Positions 21,543-33,777 of a stretch of 64,000 nucleotides of DNA are shown piece by piece (the first letter of the stretch is position 1; every line of letters starts with the position of its first letter). Position numbers and translations under genes: made by a program. The notes under the pieces were generated by a model that ran no database searches, was not told the origin of the DNA, and saw only the letters and a list, made by a program, of their open reading frames with translations. The stretch spans positions 2,609,077 through 2,673,076 of the forward strand of contig NW_006917095.1 of the NCBI RefSeq assembly GCF_000516985.1, in the 5' to 3' direction. The stretch comes from Pestalotiopsis fici W106-1. Taxonomy: Eukaryota; Ascomycota; Sordariomycetes; Amphisphaeriales; Sporocadaceae.

Positions 21543-22416
21543 TCAGTAGATCCCTATGCGTTTGGCCCAACCAGCGTCTTTCTGGTTGACGTTGATCTGA
21601 TATGGAAACGGGTTCGACTCGCTTGTGAGAATCGGTGGGATGTGGTCTTTGTGCTGGTTGACGTTTGTAATAATCTTCATGACCGTCGTAAGCAATGTTT
21701 GTTCCATGGCTTTCCGCACCTTTGCTCTTTCTATACCCAAACTATTAGTAATGGAAACTGAGTAGGTCCTTTGGCTATCCGCCAGACTCGGCCACTCACC
21801 ACTTTCTGTTTTTGGCTCTGCCACTGTCACCTTTACGGTCCAGGACTCCCAGCAGATCTCCTCATCGCCGCCGCCGTACGCCGCGCGCATGTACCACGTC
21901 TTCCTGCGCTTCTTCTCAAAGAACTGAACGGATATGTTGCCGCGACCGCCGCCCCCAACGGATACTCCGCCCGCAGAGTATGGCGCATGTGTCCTCTCAG
22001 CACTCAGCTCGCGGTCTAGCTCGGCCGTGCGCTTCTCGATCATGGTGTCGAGCTCCTGGTCCTGGACAAAGGGTAGGGTGATGTCGAGGACCTCGCGCGA
22101 CTGTGGAATGGTGGCGGGGAAGAAACGGTGGAAGAAGATGGTATGTAATATGGCTAAAGATGCAGTGTTAGTCATATACTCTCACGAAACCATCGCGCTG
22201 CGTCACAGTGTCGTCGCTGCATGTCGCCGGTGTTCGATCAAGCATCGCAGGTCCCTAATGTGTGTGTACGCCGACGTACGGGACTGCGGGGCAGCTGGAT
22301 GCATTTTTGGTTGCGGCAAATAGGAATGGGCCGAACGAACCTCTGACGACGTCACGGACGGACGCCGGGTCCGTAAAGACATCCAGTATGAACTCCTGAG
22401 GGTTCTGCTGTTCCAT
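21543..22416 (-). CDS. ATG101: Autophagy-related protein 101
   Basis: HORMA-fold partner of Atg13 in the Atg1/ULK autophagy-initiation complex at the pre-autophagosomal site; filamentous fungi keep it although budding yeast lacks it (family knowledge). Exons are 22416..22341, 22153..21800 and 21730..21543, giving 205 residues, with the ACTAAT branch visible in intron 2. The start MEQQNPQEFILDVF is the conserved beginning; an in-frame ATG nine codons upstream is less likely. Other hallmarks are ILHTIFFHRFFPATIPQSRE, the invariant IEKRTAELDREL-type segment, WESWTVKVTVAEPK (WF-finger region) and the C-terminal DHIPPILTSESNPFPYQINV. It diverges from PEX3 over a 687-bp promoter. Confidence 0.95.
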
Positions 22417-23103
22417 GATTCCGAGCGTGTTTTGAGAAACCATTTGAGAAGAGATTCGTTTGGGAAATGCTTGTTCAAAGACGAAGGGAAAAAAGGAAGA
22501 TGTCCGATGGCCATTTCCCGCTCACCTGAACAGTTTTGGAGGGGCAGTCGGTCATCAAAGGGAAATCAGACCAATCCCAGACAAGCGAAACCAGGACGGG
22601 GGGGAAAACTGACCAGCCTAGCCCAGCCCACTGAAGCCCAGCGTCATGCTGCGTTGAAGTGGGGGCCCAACCCGCAATCCAGACTTGTTCAAGTGGGATC
22701 CGGAGGAAGACATTGGGCTGAGCCGCTTATGACCGGGAGGAGAGTCGAGAGAGTTGATGTGTGGCTGGTGGAAAGCCGATGGGGTCTCTCTCCCCAGACG
22801 CACCGCCACAGGCTTCCCGAGTCAGAGTGCCTTGAGAGTTGCGTGTCAGAAGGTACCGAGGCACGCGTCGGCCGGGGCAATTAGTTGGAGTAGTTCATGT
22901 TTGGTGCTGCTACAATTATTGCAATACAACATTACCATCCGTCCGTCGGAAACTGCCTTTTAGAACAACGGCCAGGAAAGCTGCTGAAGCCTTGGTGAAC
23001 AGCAGCTTTTCCAATCAACATATTTCAACTTGACAGTCTTGGACTGTCAGTTCAATTCAAACTCTGGCAATTCATTGCGGGAACCCCTCAACGACTTGCG
23101 ACA
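22417..23103. promoter_or_regulatory. Divergent promoter between ATG101 and PEX3
   Basis: This 687-bp gap sits between opposed start codons. It contains a G/A-rich middle (22550-22620) and pyrimidine stretches before 23104. It may serve both genes; no additional gene is seen. Confidence 0.55.
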
Positions 23104-24811
23104 ATGCTTTCCGCTACCCGCAGATGGTTCCAGCGTAATCGGACGCCTATCGCGATAGGTGCCGGCGTCATAGGAGCTGGCTACTTTGCGACCCAATATC
23201 TGCTCTCCAAGCTCAACGACGCCCGTGAGCGCATGAGTAGTGATCGTATAGCCAAGGAGAAGTATGTTTAGCATATGCATTGATTTTACACGTTTCATTG
23301 CCAGACGTTGGGCTTATACCTGGAAAATAGTCTCCGGCGGCGTTTCGAACAGAACCAAGAAGACTGCACATTTACAGTCTTGGCCTTATTACCAACAGCC
23401 ACTACCAATGTGCTCGAGACCATGAATACAGAAAAGATTACGTTGGAAATCCAGCAGATGAAGGGCGTAAAGAACGCTAGGAGTGCCGAATCTACAGCAA
23501 CACCACCGAGTATCGCAGACACGACCCTCACGGAAGAAGAGGGTAAAAGTACAGTAAGCTTGCAGAGCGAAAGCGGCGTACATGCAAGCCAAATCACACT
23601 GCCCTCGCCCTTGGCATCCACCACCGATGGCACGCAAGAAGGCGGCCAGATTCCCGCGAGTGCGCAAAAGTCAAGGAGGACCAAGCGACAGCTGTGGGAC
23701 GACTTGACCATAAGCTGTAAGTCTACAAGCAGCAGCCACTGGCGTCTAGCTTTTTGATTATTTGGAAGCTAAATGTTGAACAGCAATCACAAGAGCATTT
23801 ACACTCATCTATACGCTCGCCCTGTTGACTATGCTCACGAGAGTCCAACTCAACCTCCTCGGCCGCCGCAGCTACCTGTCGAGCGTCATCTCCCTCGCAA
23901 CCGGATCAGGACAATCGACTATTAGCCTGGAGAACAATGACGACGACAACGGAGAGCACGTATATGGCAATGATTTTGATATAAACAGAAAGTATCTCAC
24001 CTTCAGTTGGTGGCTACTAAACAGGGGCTGGGTCGATATTATGCAGCGAGTAGAGGAGGCAGTACGCGATGTGTTTGGCCACCTCAGCCCTAGAGATCTC
24101 CTGAGCTTCGACACATTCTCACAACTGACGATAGAGGTACGGAAAAAGGTCGAGGCACCGTCCCAGGGCTCAAAGTGGCTGTCGCTGTTGCTCCCGCCGC
24201 AAGATCAGGAGGCTTTCGTGCTCCGAGAATCGGGCGTCTTGGGCGACAGTGCAGCCGCCGAGACCAGCACAGATACTACGGCGCCCTCGTCGCCCACTCC
24301 AAGTGCGCTCCGTCGCATGCTCAACGAGACATCCGACCTCATCGAGTCGCCCGCCTTCAACCACGTCCTCACTCTGCTGCTCGATGCCGGTTTCTCCGTC
24401 TTGTTGAACAAGAAGCTCCTCGAAGGCGCATTTGATCGTCAGCCGACCAGCGCCGTCATCCCCGAATCAGAGGATGAACAACTATCAAAGGTTGTACTGC
24501 TGCCCAAGATCTTGTCAGTCTTGACCAGGCAAGCGCATGTGATTGGTAACGGCATGCCCAACGAATACCTGCAAGAGATGGAGAGTGTGAAGGACTTGGA
24601 AGCCTTCGCTGCCGTGGTGTACTCGAGCAATTGGGAAAACGAGATTCAGGCCGACGATGACTTTATCAATGTTTCAAAGTCAGAGTCTATTGCACCTTCG
24701 GATAGCATCAGACAGAGTCAGGTGTCTGAAAGCGTCGTAATGATCGATCGGGAGGAGCCATCGCAGTTTTCATTCGAGAGCGCATGGTCGAAAGCGACGG
24801 AGCAATCATAA
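23104..24811 (+). CDS. PEX3: Peroxisomal membrane biogenesis protein Pex3
   Basis: Peroxisomal membrane receptor for Pex19; it inserts peroxisomal membrane proteins and anchors inheritance and pexophagy factors (family knowledge). Exons are 23104..23261, 23331..23716 and 23784..24811, giving 523 residues. The acceptor at 23330 was chosen because it yields the conserved ENLRRRFEQNQEDCTFTVLA junction. The N-terminal basic stretch MLSATRRWFQRNR and the TM segment PIAIGAGVIGAGYFATQYLL (about 14-33) are the peroxisome targeting anchor. A serine/threonine-rich insert (about 85-165) precedes the conserved RTKRQLWDDLTIS...FTLIYTLALLTMLTRVQLNL core and KYLTFSWWLLNRGW. Identification is secure. It converges on BET5. 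Confidence 0.95.
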
Positions 24812-25219
24812 AAAAAAGGACACACTAGAGCTGGCCGCAGATATGACCGACGCCCCGAAGATAAGCCCATGAAGTTTTTATGAAATCATGACATATAGGA
24901 TCGAAATTTACTACTCATAGGGCAGGCGTCACCTGGCATGGTTTGAATATCTAGTATTATGGTGTCTATATGGTTGTCGTTGACAGCTGTGCGCCGTGTA
25001 TCAATATGATAAAACTCTCATATCTGCGAGAGGTTGAGCACATTACCCTTGCTGTCTCTTCATTGTCCTGCTGCATCTGCGTGTTGCGAGGCCGTAATGG
25101 TTTTATCGTCGCAACTCGGTAGAATATATGATTTTCGAGAAAGCCTTGTATAACTCTGAGGATCATTGGCCACCGGTCTACATCGTTGATTTGTTCTCCG
25201 TGTCATTGGTAAGTGACTT
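24812..25219. other. Convergent intergenic region PEX3/BET5
   Basis: About 400 bp shared by two 3' untranslated regions. An A-run follows the PEX3 stop. Nothing else is seen. Confidence 0.6.
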
Positions 25220-25995
25220 CTACATCAGACCGCGAACGAATTTGTCCAAGCCCATCTCGAACATCTCGTTTCTGACTCCCTCGCCTCCCTTGTGTTCCAC
25301 GGGTGATAGAGGATTTTTGACAACTAAGAATTGAACAAGTCAGCCACTGGATCTGGATCAAATGCCTGGATCACGGAAGCTCCGCAATGATGAAAGTCCG
25401 GCCTGTCTTCAGATATGTAACAGTACATCTCCTTTTCTGGACTCGTAGCACATCCATGGCACACCCATGACATCGACTTACCATACTCGACCCAGAGATT
25501 GATATATATCTGGTGCAGGACGTTGCGCATGCTGGGGGCGCCGGGCTCGGTCAGCAGGGCGAAGCGTAGGTTGGTCGGAGTCTCGTAGTAATGCAGCTTG
25601 TACTGGGCGGTGCGGTAGCTGATAAAGGCGTCATCGTCGCCGCCGAGCTTACGCGCCATGTTGCGCAGGGAGAAGACGGTACCAAAGATGAGCTTGGCAT
25701 CGTCGCCGGCACGCTTGATGCTGTTCGCGGTCGGGGCGACAGGGGCAGGCGGCGGTGCCGTGCCTGGTGCCCCCGCGCCATCACTCGATGATATCGACCC
25801 CGGCGGCGGCGCGGAGATCCATAGTTTGCTGTATACGCACTCGGCTGGAAAAGAGGTTTCGGCGTTAGTTCAGGGCCATGGGTTCTTCGTCAAGTGGGTT
25901 CGGTCGGTAGAGGAAGAGCAGGAAGAGAAGAGCCGAGAGGCGGGGGGCGTACTGTGTCTGTCAAAGATGTAAAACGAATACACCTGGACCGGCAT
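25220..25995 (-). CDS. BET5: TRAPP complex subunit Bet5 (TRAPPC1)
   Basis: Small longin-like core subunit of the TRAPP complexes, which tether ER-Golgi vesicles and activate the Ypt1/Rab1 GTPase (family knowledge). Exons are 25995..25953, 25844..25482 and 25323..25220, giving 169 residues with matching phases. The start MPVQVYSFYIFDRH continuing TECVYSKLW is the conserved beta strand pair. A Pro/Ala-rich insert (about 26-45) typical of fungal Bet5 follows. Then come LIFGTVFSLRNMARKLGG, FISYRTAQYKLHYYETPTNL and MRNVLHQIYINLWVEYVVKN, the diagnostic C-terminal block. The last exon ends NEMFEMGLDKFVRGLM. Confidence 0.95.
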
Positions 25996-27315
25996 GGTTC
26001 AGGTTGTGTAAAGGTGCGGGCATTCACATGCCGACACTGCACCGTTTGCTTGTCCTTGTGGTTCTTCGGGCGCCGACCTGTCCTCAGCTCCCTTTTTGCC
26101 CCTTGCCTTTTCGTCGCGGAAACCCCCGTTGATGAGAGAAAGTTGGCGGTGTCAAGGACTCTGATTGTTACTGGCAAGGTATGATTGGCAAAGAGGTTTG
26201 TGGATTGGGAAGTTGCAGACCGCAATCGATAAATGTGGCTATGTATGACACGTTTTGCTTGAACAGCCACTGAACTGCGGACTGCTAAAGGTTCCAGTTG
26301 CGGTGGTTGCGATTGCGGTATGCTTGCTGCGCCGCGGCAAGGCCTGGCCAAACGCGATTTCAGCGTCTAGGACACTAACACCAATTGACCCCCCCGTTGG
26401 AAGACAAGCTCAAAGCTCGGTACAAGGTACCAACCCTTTTTTCCTTCTCTCAATCTTGGTTGAGCCGCTTACCCGCAAGGGCAGCTAAGGAGACAGGGAT
26501 TCAAGGGAACGTGGGTTCACTGATCAAATGGTTAGAGGGGCACCGATCCACCTCATTGGCGGGGTCCGACACTAAGGTAAAGGTACCTACGAGAACCGGC
26601 TGACGGGCGGGTTCCACCATGGAAAAGCTTCTTCAGAAGCGCACATTGGCACGTTTATCTCAGTTCAACTCTCTTCTTGTTCAATTTCAAGAGTCTGACA
26701 AGAAGACCGGGGGTCTCGAGCTGCAGCCAGGATAAGCAAATCGCGTTTCTGCGACGCTATTCGTCGATTTGCGGAATGAGCCACTCGTATGGATCGATTA
26801 CATATTTCCCGGGGCAGATAGGGACAAGGACGGCTGTTGGGCTGAATTTGTCTGTAATAGATCCAAAAAAGTCTGAACGGCACACGGCATTGGACAGGAT
26901 TGGATACACAGTAGGTATGGACCGGGGGAGGAGATGAGGGTCGCGGGAGCTCATGTGGATTCGATTCGGCCTTCCTCCAGAAAAATACGAAAGCTGTTGA
27001 AATACGTACCCAGTGCCCGCCCTCGATTGCTGACCTACAGTCGTTATTTTACTCCTTCTTTTCTCTCGTCCTTCCAGCCCAGTCACGGATTTATCTTGCA
27101 TTCTCTCTGGTATATCTACATATACGGATAGGGTTGGCCAGTGGTTGCGCTCCGAGGTCCCCTCTTTGACCTCCATCTGCCCCTCCAACGTCCCGTCCTT
27201 TTACATAACTACCTTTCGCTACCAATGCCGAACGACCCCCCTCGATCCGCACAGCGCGCTCTGCTTCACGACTAGAAGTCTCACTTAGCTTTGATCGCAC
27301 ATATACTTTGACACG
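25996..27315. promoter_or_regulatory. Divergent promoter region BET5 / cmkC, 1.3 kb
   Basis: The gap between two head-to-head starts. The last 300 bases before 27316 look like a long 5' leader (pyrimidine-rich, ending in a GATCGCACATATACTTTGAC context). No further gene is supported. Confidence 0.5.
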
Positions 27316-30022
27316 ATGACGACGGAACCTGCGATAGCGACTCTCGCCCCTGCGGCGCTTGGCGGGGACAGCCTTGCGCCTGGCAGCGACGGCAGAGCGC
27401 GCATGGCTAGCACCAACAGCCTGCCGTCGCCGCGTATAGCCATTAATGAGGATGCCACGGCTGCTGCTGCTGCTGCACAGAACCGCCCCGCCATTGTCCC
27501 CCACATGTAAGAGATAGCTTCACCACCTGCTCGCAACCCCGCCATCTATATTGTAGATGAGGCAGATAGAAATGCGACCATGCAGCGGAGCCGCACAATA
27601 AACATGCGAGCCATGGACGAGGCGACGCACATGGTTTATAATGTCGGCAAGACTTTTGCTAAGAAAGCCAGATCAGCACCTGCCGTTCAGCAATACCATA
27701 GCCCCATGAGGCAGCACAAGAGGACGCCAAGTCAACATCGCGAAGTCAAGGTGGGCACTTCCATCTCTCGCGCCAAGAATCAGCACAGGCGCAAGTGTCA
27801 AGGACCCTGGCAGCTAATAGTCTGTGACAGGAAACTCTCAATGCCATTTCCGAGTACACCAGCGATGATCCAGACGGGACAAAACTCAGGATCAATCAAT
27901 ATGTCATCAAGGAGGAGATTGGCAGAGGATCTTATGGAGCCGTGCATCTGGCCACAGATCAGTTTGGCAATGAATATGTGAGAATTCAAGCAAACATCTG
28001 CACGACCGACTCATGACTGTGTGAGCTGACATCAACCTGCCAGGCCATGAAGGAGTTTTCCAAAAGTCGATTGCGGAAACGAGCGCAATCCAACATTCTG
28101 AAGCGACCTGGTGGCCTCAGACCCGGACGAGGGATGCGGTCGCCATGGTCTGCACACAAAAGGGAACTTAGTGAGCACGATGCTGCCGAGGCAAAAGATT
28201 CTCTCTTTTTCATCCGGGAAGAAATTGCCATCATGAAAAAGCTGAATCACCCAAACCTGGTGTCCTTGATCGAGGTCCTCGACGATCCCGAAGAGGATTC
28301 GCTTTGGATGGTTCTTGAGATGTGTAAAAAGGGCGTCGTCATGAAGGTTGGCCTAGACAGCGACGCCGAAGCCTATAGTGCAGAACAGTGCAGACATTGG
28401 TTTCGCGACTTGATTTTGGGCATTGAATACTGTAGGTAACCCCCGCTGATGTGCATTGTCTGGGCAACTCTGAGAACTGACACATGCTGCAGTACATGCA
28501 CAAGGTATTATACATCGTGATATCAAACCGGACAACCTTCTTTTGACGGAAGACGACTGCCTCAAGATCGTGGACTTTGGAGTATCGGAAATGTTTGAAA
28601 AGTCTGCCGACATGAGGACAGCCAAATCTGCCGGTTCGCCAGCCTTCCTTCCTCCTGAGTTGTGCATGGCCAGGCACGGCGATATATCAGGAAAGGCCGC
28701 GGATATATGGTCCATGGGCATTTCATTATACTGTCTCAAGTTTGGCAGACTGCCTTTCCATCGTGACAACGTTCTAGAAATGTACGATTCTATTCGCACA
28801 GAAGAGCTTCCTATTCCATCCGACGAGGATCCGAACCTCTCAGACCTCCTGCGGCGGATCCTCCAAAAGGACCCGGAGCAGAGGATCACCATGGCAGAGA
28901 TGAGGGTAAGATCTGCACCATACAATTAGCATTTTGCCACGCTGACAGTAGCAGAATCATCCTTGGGTCACCAAAGATGGCGAGGACCCTCTTCTATCTG
29001 AAGGGGAGAACATTACCGAACTCGTAGAGCCACCAAACGAGCTTGAAGTCAATCATGCGTTGACACGTAAGATGAGTCATATGTTGACTGTTGTGAGTAC
29101 ATGTTCTCGTACACGACCCGCTACTGTCTACTAACAATTAGTACAGATGATAGCCATCAACAAATTCAAAGGGCTCATTTACAAGAGCCGCGTTGGAACC
29201 CCTGACCTCAAAGCATCGCATCGGATGTCGAGGACGTTGGAAGTGCCTAGAGCAGCTGAGATAGAACTGCCTCAAGAATCTTCGAAACATTCCTCGCCAG
29301 CAAACTCTGGTAACACAACTCCGACTGCAGAAGAACCGCAGCAGGAGAATCGACCTCGGAACAAATCCAACGCCGAAGAGGCCGCCGAGTTGGTGAAAGC
29401 ACGCAAAGCCTATCTTGCCTCAAACGGTCATCCTGCCCGAAGCGGAGCACCCGACGTGAAGGGCCAAACCCAAAATTCCAGCGAAGGAGCGCCCGCCTTT
29501 TTGGGAATCGGCCTCGGCGACCACGATGAATTTGCAGGTTCGGAAACGCCTGCGGATTTCGTGTCTGATTCGCCGACCGGGATTGATTTCAACGTGTACG
29601 ACCGTGCATTCGAGGCAGAAATGGAGCGTATTCGTTCTGAGAAACGTGGGCCTCGTCGGACAACATATCTCACCAAGCTTGTCAACGAGAAGGAAAAGTA
29701 CTTTGGCGATGATTGCATGATCCTTGAGGCGGGTCGCAGTCTACCGGCTCTTGCATCTTCCGGCTACAACAAGGCTAGCTCGGCAGCAGTCAGGACATTG
29801 GGTCATATGGGTTTGGCACACCGCGAGGGTGCCGGTGCTGGCGAGGAGAGCTCCAAGACTGAGCATCTCAGACAAGCACTCGAAGCGAAAAAGCTCGAAA
29901 GTCGTGACTCAGTTCAGGCTGTCAAGGAAAGGGGACACAAATTCGCAGAGCTCGTCATGGGTACAATGGCGAGTGCCAAGGCCAAAGCAACGGGAGAGGC
30001 CAAGGAGCAGAAAGATTCCTAG
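27316..30022 (+). CDS. cmkC: CaMKK-type serine/threonine kinase (cmkC/Ssp1-like)
   Basis: Upstream kinase that phosphorylates the activation loop of CaM kinases and/or the AMPK-like Snf1 kinase (family knowledge). Exons are 27316..27506, 27570..27750, 27831..27977, 28044..28431, 28493..28905, 28955..29092 and 29147..30022, giving 777 residues. The kinase domain spans about 140-440: GRGSYGAVHL loop, YAMKEF lysine (K176), IIHRDIKPDN (D312), VDFGVSEMF (D330) and AGSPAFLPPELC. A long Arg/Pro-rich insert between the lysine and helix C (KRPGGLRPGRG) is the CaMKK signature and separates it from ordinary Snf1 kinases. The tail beyond about 480 is low in order. The first acceptor (27569) was chosen because earlier AGs lead to in-frame stops. 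Which of CaMKK/Ssp1/Sak1 it works as cannot be decided here. Confidence 0.9.
27459..27477 (+). repeat. GCT microsatellite in cmkC exon 1
   Basis: A short run of GCT codes for six consecutive alanines in the disordered N-terminus of the kinase. Frame-neutral. Confidence 0.75.
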
Positions 30023-31866
30023 TTTGAATCATTCGTGGGCACAAATACGTTACCTGGCCGACCAGAATATGTATCACGGGTCACTATTAATACTGGGGAA
30101 GGAGGCAATCGTCTGGACACTGTAATCGAGTTTTGCAAGATACCACAATAGCAAAGGCACAAGGCGTTAATGGTTATTCTACAAATGTCCCTATCAAATT
30201 TCTGTATGGCGAGGTTCTTGATCTTTGGGAGACCAGATCCCTGGCCACGGAGAAGGTGCTACAAAATGCACATATATAATCATGAAGAAATATATGGCAG
30301 GCACAAGCTAAGTTAAAAAGATCCGGAAGCTTATCAATAACTTGACTTTACAGCCAAGCTGGTACAATAAATAGGGTATAAAGGTAGCAGATGATAAACG
30401 TATAGCGTCCCCTGAAATATAATGCCTTGTTAAATAAATATATAGATTTTCAGATATCTATCTTATATTCCTATATAAATTGACTGTAAAGCTAGGTATG
30501 CGCCTTTCAACCTTGGTAGGTAGGTAGGTAGGTAGATTAAAGACCTGTGATGCTGTGACCAGCAAGTCCCCAGAAATATACTACTTAGCATGCATAATCG
30601 GCAAGTTAAGCGAGAGATGGGGGAGAGAGAAAGGGCAGGGACAGCATCCGAATGGATGGGGAGATGTTTTTTTGTCCCCGAGCGAGTCAGGCCACTCTCT
30701 TGTTCACTCACTCACTCGTCTGTGCCACGCCTGTCACTCTGTTCGTCTCTCTCTCTCTGTCCCTCACTTACCATCCCAGTCCCCAGAAACCCAACCACAA
30801 CCCCGAACAACCCCGACCATCGAATGACTGTGCCCCACTTATCTCTTTTGCCATCAGCTCTGTTCCCCCACGCCCGGAATTGTCTGATCTCTGGACTCTG
30901 GGCCTTGGTCTTGGTCCTGGGACCTTGTTTGGTTGCCTGCACCCTGCCTTTGCCCTGCCAGATAATGCACTTGCCTTTGCCCTGCATCGCCGTACTGCAC
31001 CTGTCAGAGTCTAGTCCTACGGCGGCTGGGGACGACCCTTTCCTTTTTTTTTTGTCCTGCCTTGGAACTTTCTATGGAAGAGAAGGGTACAGTACAGAAT
31101 ACTCGCTATGTAACAACGGTGCATAATCGAATTCGCCCGTTGAAATGTAAGCACCAAGACACTTTGCTCTCGTGCCTTTTAACGTCAGGTCCCCTACCTA
31201 ATTAGTAACAGCGCCCGGCTTGAGGTAAACACAGCAGTGAGCACCTGTTTTTTTTTAGTACATGTTGAGGATTGTACAAATCTCACGTACTACCTTTGCT
31301 ACTGCTAGGCTGAAGGGGAAAGAAAAAGGGCAAGCGACATCAGCCCACTAAAAACTTGTGCAACTTTCAGTCATTTACTCTTTTCTTCCACACCCCTCCC
31401 AACCACCAGACGTTGGTAAACTGCCTTCCTTCACTGCGTCGTCAGCCGCACCAAAAAGACGCTCTTTCCAACACTCTTTCAGGACTGTATTTGTCACATT
31501 TCCCTGTTTTGCTTTTTTTTTGTGACCATCTATTCTGCAGCAGTTTTCACCCGGCTATTCGGAAGCTTTTGCTTTGTATTAGTCTTGCTTCGTCACTGCA
31601 TCGACTCTCTCTGGCGCAAAGTCCGACAACCCGCCATCATCCCACTCGCCGCGAACCTGCAGCCTCTCCCGTCCGGTAGCGATTAGGTTATACTTTTCAC
31701 CATCCTACTGAGATCCCTTTAAGCTTGTTCTTCTTTTTTTCCTCCCTCCTTCCAATCATCCATTCATTTGGGACGAAACCCTCGCGCCTTGCGCCTTCGC
31801 CCACGTGTGCCGGTCCCAACCCCTCCTGCACGGTCACCGGACAAGTGAAGCAAGGAAACTTTTGCG
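30023..31866. promoter_or_regulatory. Intergenic region and DOT1 promoter, 1.8 kb
   Basis: No gene is supported. The left part (30300-30500) is AT-rich and contains a GTAG microsatellite. The right part has several long pyrimidine tracts (30700-30830, 31040-31060, 31370-31560, 31720-31760), which suggests a long DOT1 5' leader or several start sites. Confidence 0.5.
30525..30545. repeat. GGTA microsatellite
   Basis: Five copies of GGTA in a row in the AT-rich part of the gap after cmkC. Confidence 0.85.
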
Positions 31867-33476
31867 ATGCCTCTGCTCAAGCCCAAGGCGGCCCCCCAGG
31901 CCGTGAGGGTCGAGCGAGTGGTGGTGAAAAAGAACATACCGGCCAAGTCCTCGGCCGCCGCCACCCCGCGATCCTCGTCGAGCCTCGCCCCAAACGGCAG
32001 CCGTGTCGTCTCCTCGAAATACCCATCCTCGTCCCCGCGGGTGTCGCCCGACCCTCGGAGCCTGGCCCGCACCAAGAGCGCGTCGCCGTATCCTTCCTCC
32101 TCTGACGAGCGCCTGCGCGCCGCCGAGCGCAAGCGCAAGGTTGCTGTCCAGCGCAAGGACTCGACGCCAATGTGGGGCTCCGACGACAGTGGCGATGACG
32201 ATGACCAGCTCGAGCACGCCCTGACTGGCAAGAGGCGCAAGGTGGTTACCGAGTGGAAGGATCCGAATCGTCGCGTGCGCCACAAGAAGGCATTTGCCGA
32301 AGAGCCCAGGGAGCCTAGAATTATTCACGCCGCCGACCTTGCCTCGATATCGACAGGATGCCCGCCTGCATTTTTCGGTGCACCAGAGGAGGAGGTTGCT
32401 GTCAAAGTGCAGTATCCTTCCCGAACGCTACCTGAAAGGTAACGACCAGCTATTATACAAGTTCTTGCGAGATGTGATTACTAACAAGTTGGCACAGGTA
32501 TGAGCTCGTATTTCGCAAGGAAAAGATCAATGCTGTGGAGGATATAAAGCGCCTTGTTAAGCACGTCGCCGAAACCTATCTCACCCTCGAGCAAGCAAAA
32601 CCTTTCATCGACAACCAGTCAAGCTTTTACAGGCTCATGGAAAGAGCTTCGAATAATGCCAGTCATTCCAGCAAGAGGAATGGTGAAACACCCAACGGCT
32701 CCAATACCCAGTCAAAAGAGTTTCAAGATTTCAAAGCAGCACTCGACGGTTACAACAAGCAAATATCGGCATTGGTAAAAGATGGTTCTGTAGAAATGAA
32801 CCTCGATGCCATACACGATGTCCCTGACGACCTAGTCGACTTTATCCTTGCCCAGGTCTACGAGCGCACTGTCTCACCAAATGTTGAGTCCCTCAACAAA
32901 TACCAGCCTGGAGGCGACAATGTGTACGGCGAGCTCATGGCTCCCTTTGTCCGGACCATCCTTTCAACACACTCAAACATGACCTCGGACAAGGTTTTTA
33001 TGGATCTGGGCTCGGGAGTCGGCAATGTCGTCCTGCAGGCTGCGCTCGAAATTGGATGTTCAAGTTATGGCTGTGAAATGGTGGAGAACTCGTGCAACTT
33101 TGCTGAAGCACAGGAGAAGGAGTTCAGATCCCGATGTCTACTATGGGGTATCAGGCCGGGCCTTGTGACTCTGGAGAGGGGCGACTTTCGGACGAATAAG
33201 AAGATCCTCGAGACCCTAAAGAGAGCCGACTGCATATTAGTCAACAACAAGGCCTTTACGCCAGCCCTGAACGATGCTTTGGTACGCATGTTCATGGACC
33301 TCAAGCCTGGTTGCAAGGTCATCTCGCTCGTCTCTTTTGTCATGGGCAACGAGAAGAACGGAGTCAACGATATCGCCAACAGTATCTTTGAAGTTGAGGA
33401 GCACCAGTACTATGAGGACTGGGTCAGCTGGTCCAAAGCTGGAGGTCGTTACTTTGTCTCGACCAGAAAGTCCTAG
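31867..33476 (+). CDS. DOT1: Histone H3 lysine-79 methyltransferase Dot1
   Basis: S-adenosylmethionine-dependent methyltransferase for H3K79 in nucleosomes; acts in silencing, checkpoint control and transcription (family knowledge). Exons are 31867..32438 and 32498..33476, giving 516 residues. The first 190 or so residues are basic and Ser/Pro-rich, suited to nucleosome and DNA binding, with KRKVAVQRKD and GKRRKVVTEWKDPNRR. The catalytic domain starts near 195 and contains YERTVSPNVESLNKYQPGGD, motif I VFMDLGSGVGNVVLQAALE (about 358-376), SYGCEMVENSCNFAEAQ, and LVNNKAFTPALNDAL, the NNxAF motif. All residues of the SAM pocket visible by eye are conserved. It converges on ATG16. Confidence 0.96.
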
Positions 33477-33777
33477 GCACTTGACCAGCCCAGTCAATAT
33501 CGAAGAACGGTGGAAGAATATAGAGAATGGGAGTTGTGCATTTCTGCGATGAATTTGCATAGCCTTGCGCGCATAGAGGGACAGCATGACAGCGAAGTGC
33601 ATTCTGAAGGCTAGACAGAAGATTTGGCACTTACTGTATAGTGTTGCTTGTATATGATATCACTGTAGGATACCAATATCTCTTGGAGGGCGTTGATCGC
33701 CCGTTCGCAACAAAGAGTATACAACCACTTCGTACTTTTTTCTGGTTTGTCGTGATGAGTAGGATGGTGGTCAGCCA
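33477..33777. other. Convergent intergenic region DOT1/ATG16
   Basis: About 300 bp of shared 3' untranslated sequence; nothing else seen. Confidence 0.6.

Noticed and set aside
21600..21640. GGTTCGACTC, a B-box-like string on the plus strand
   Set aside because: It lies inside the last exon of ATG101 and no cloverleaf forms.
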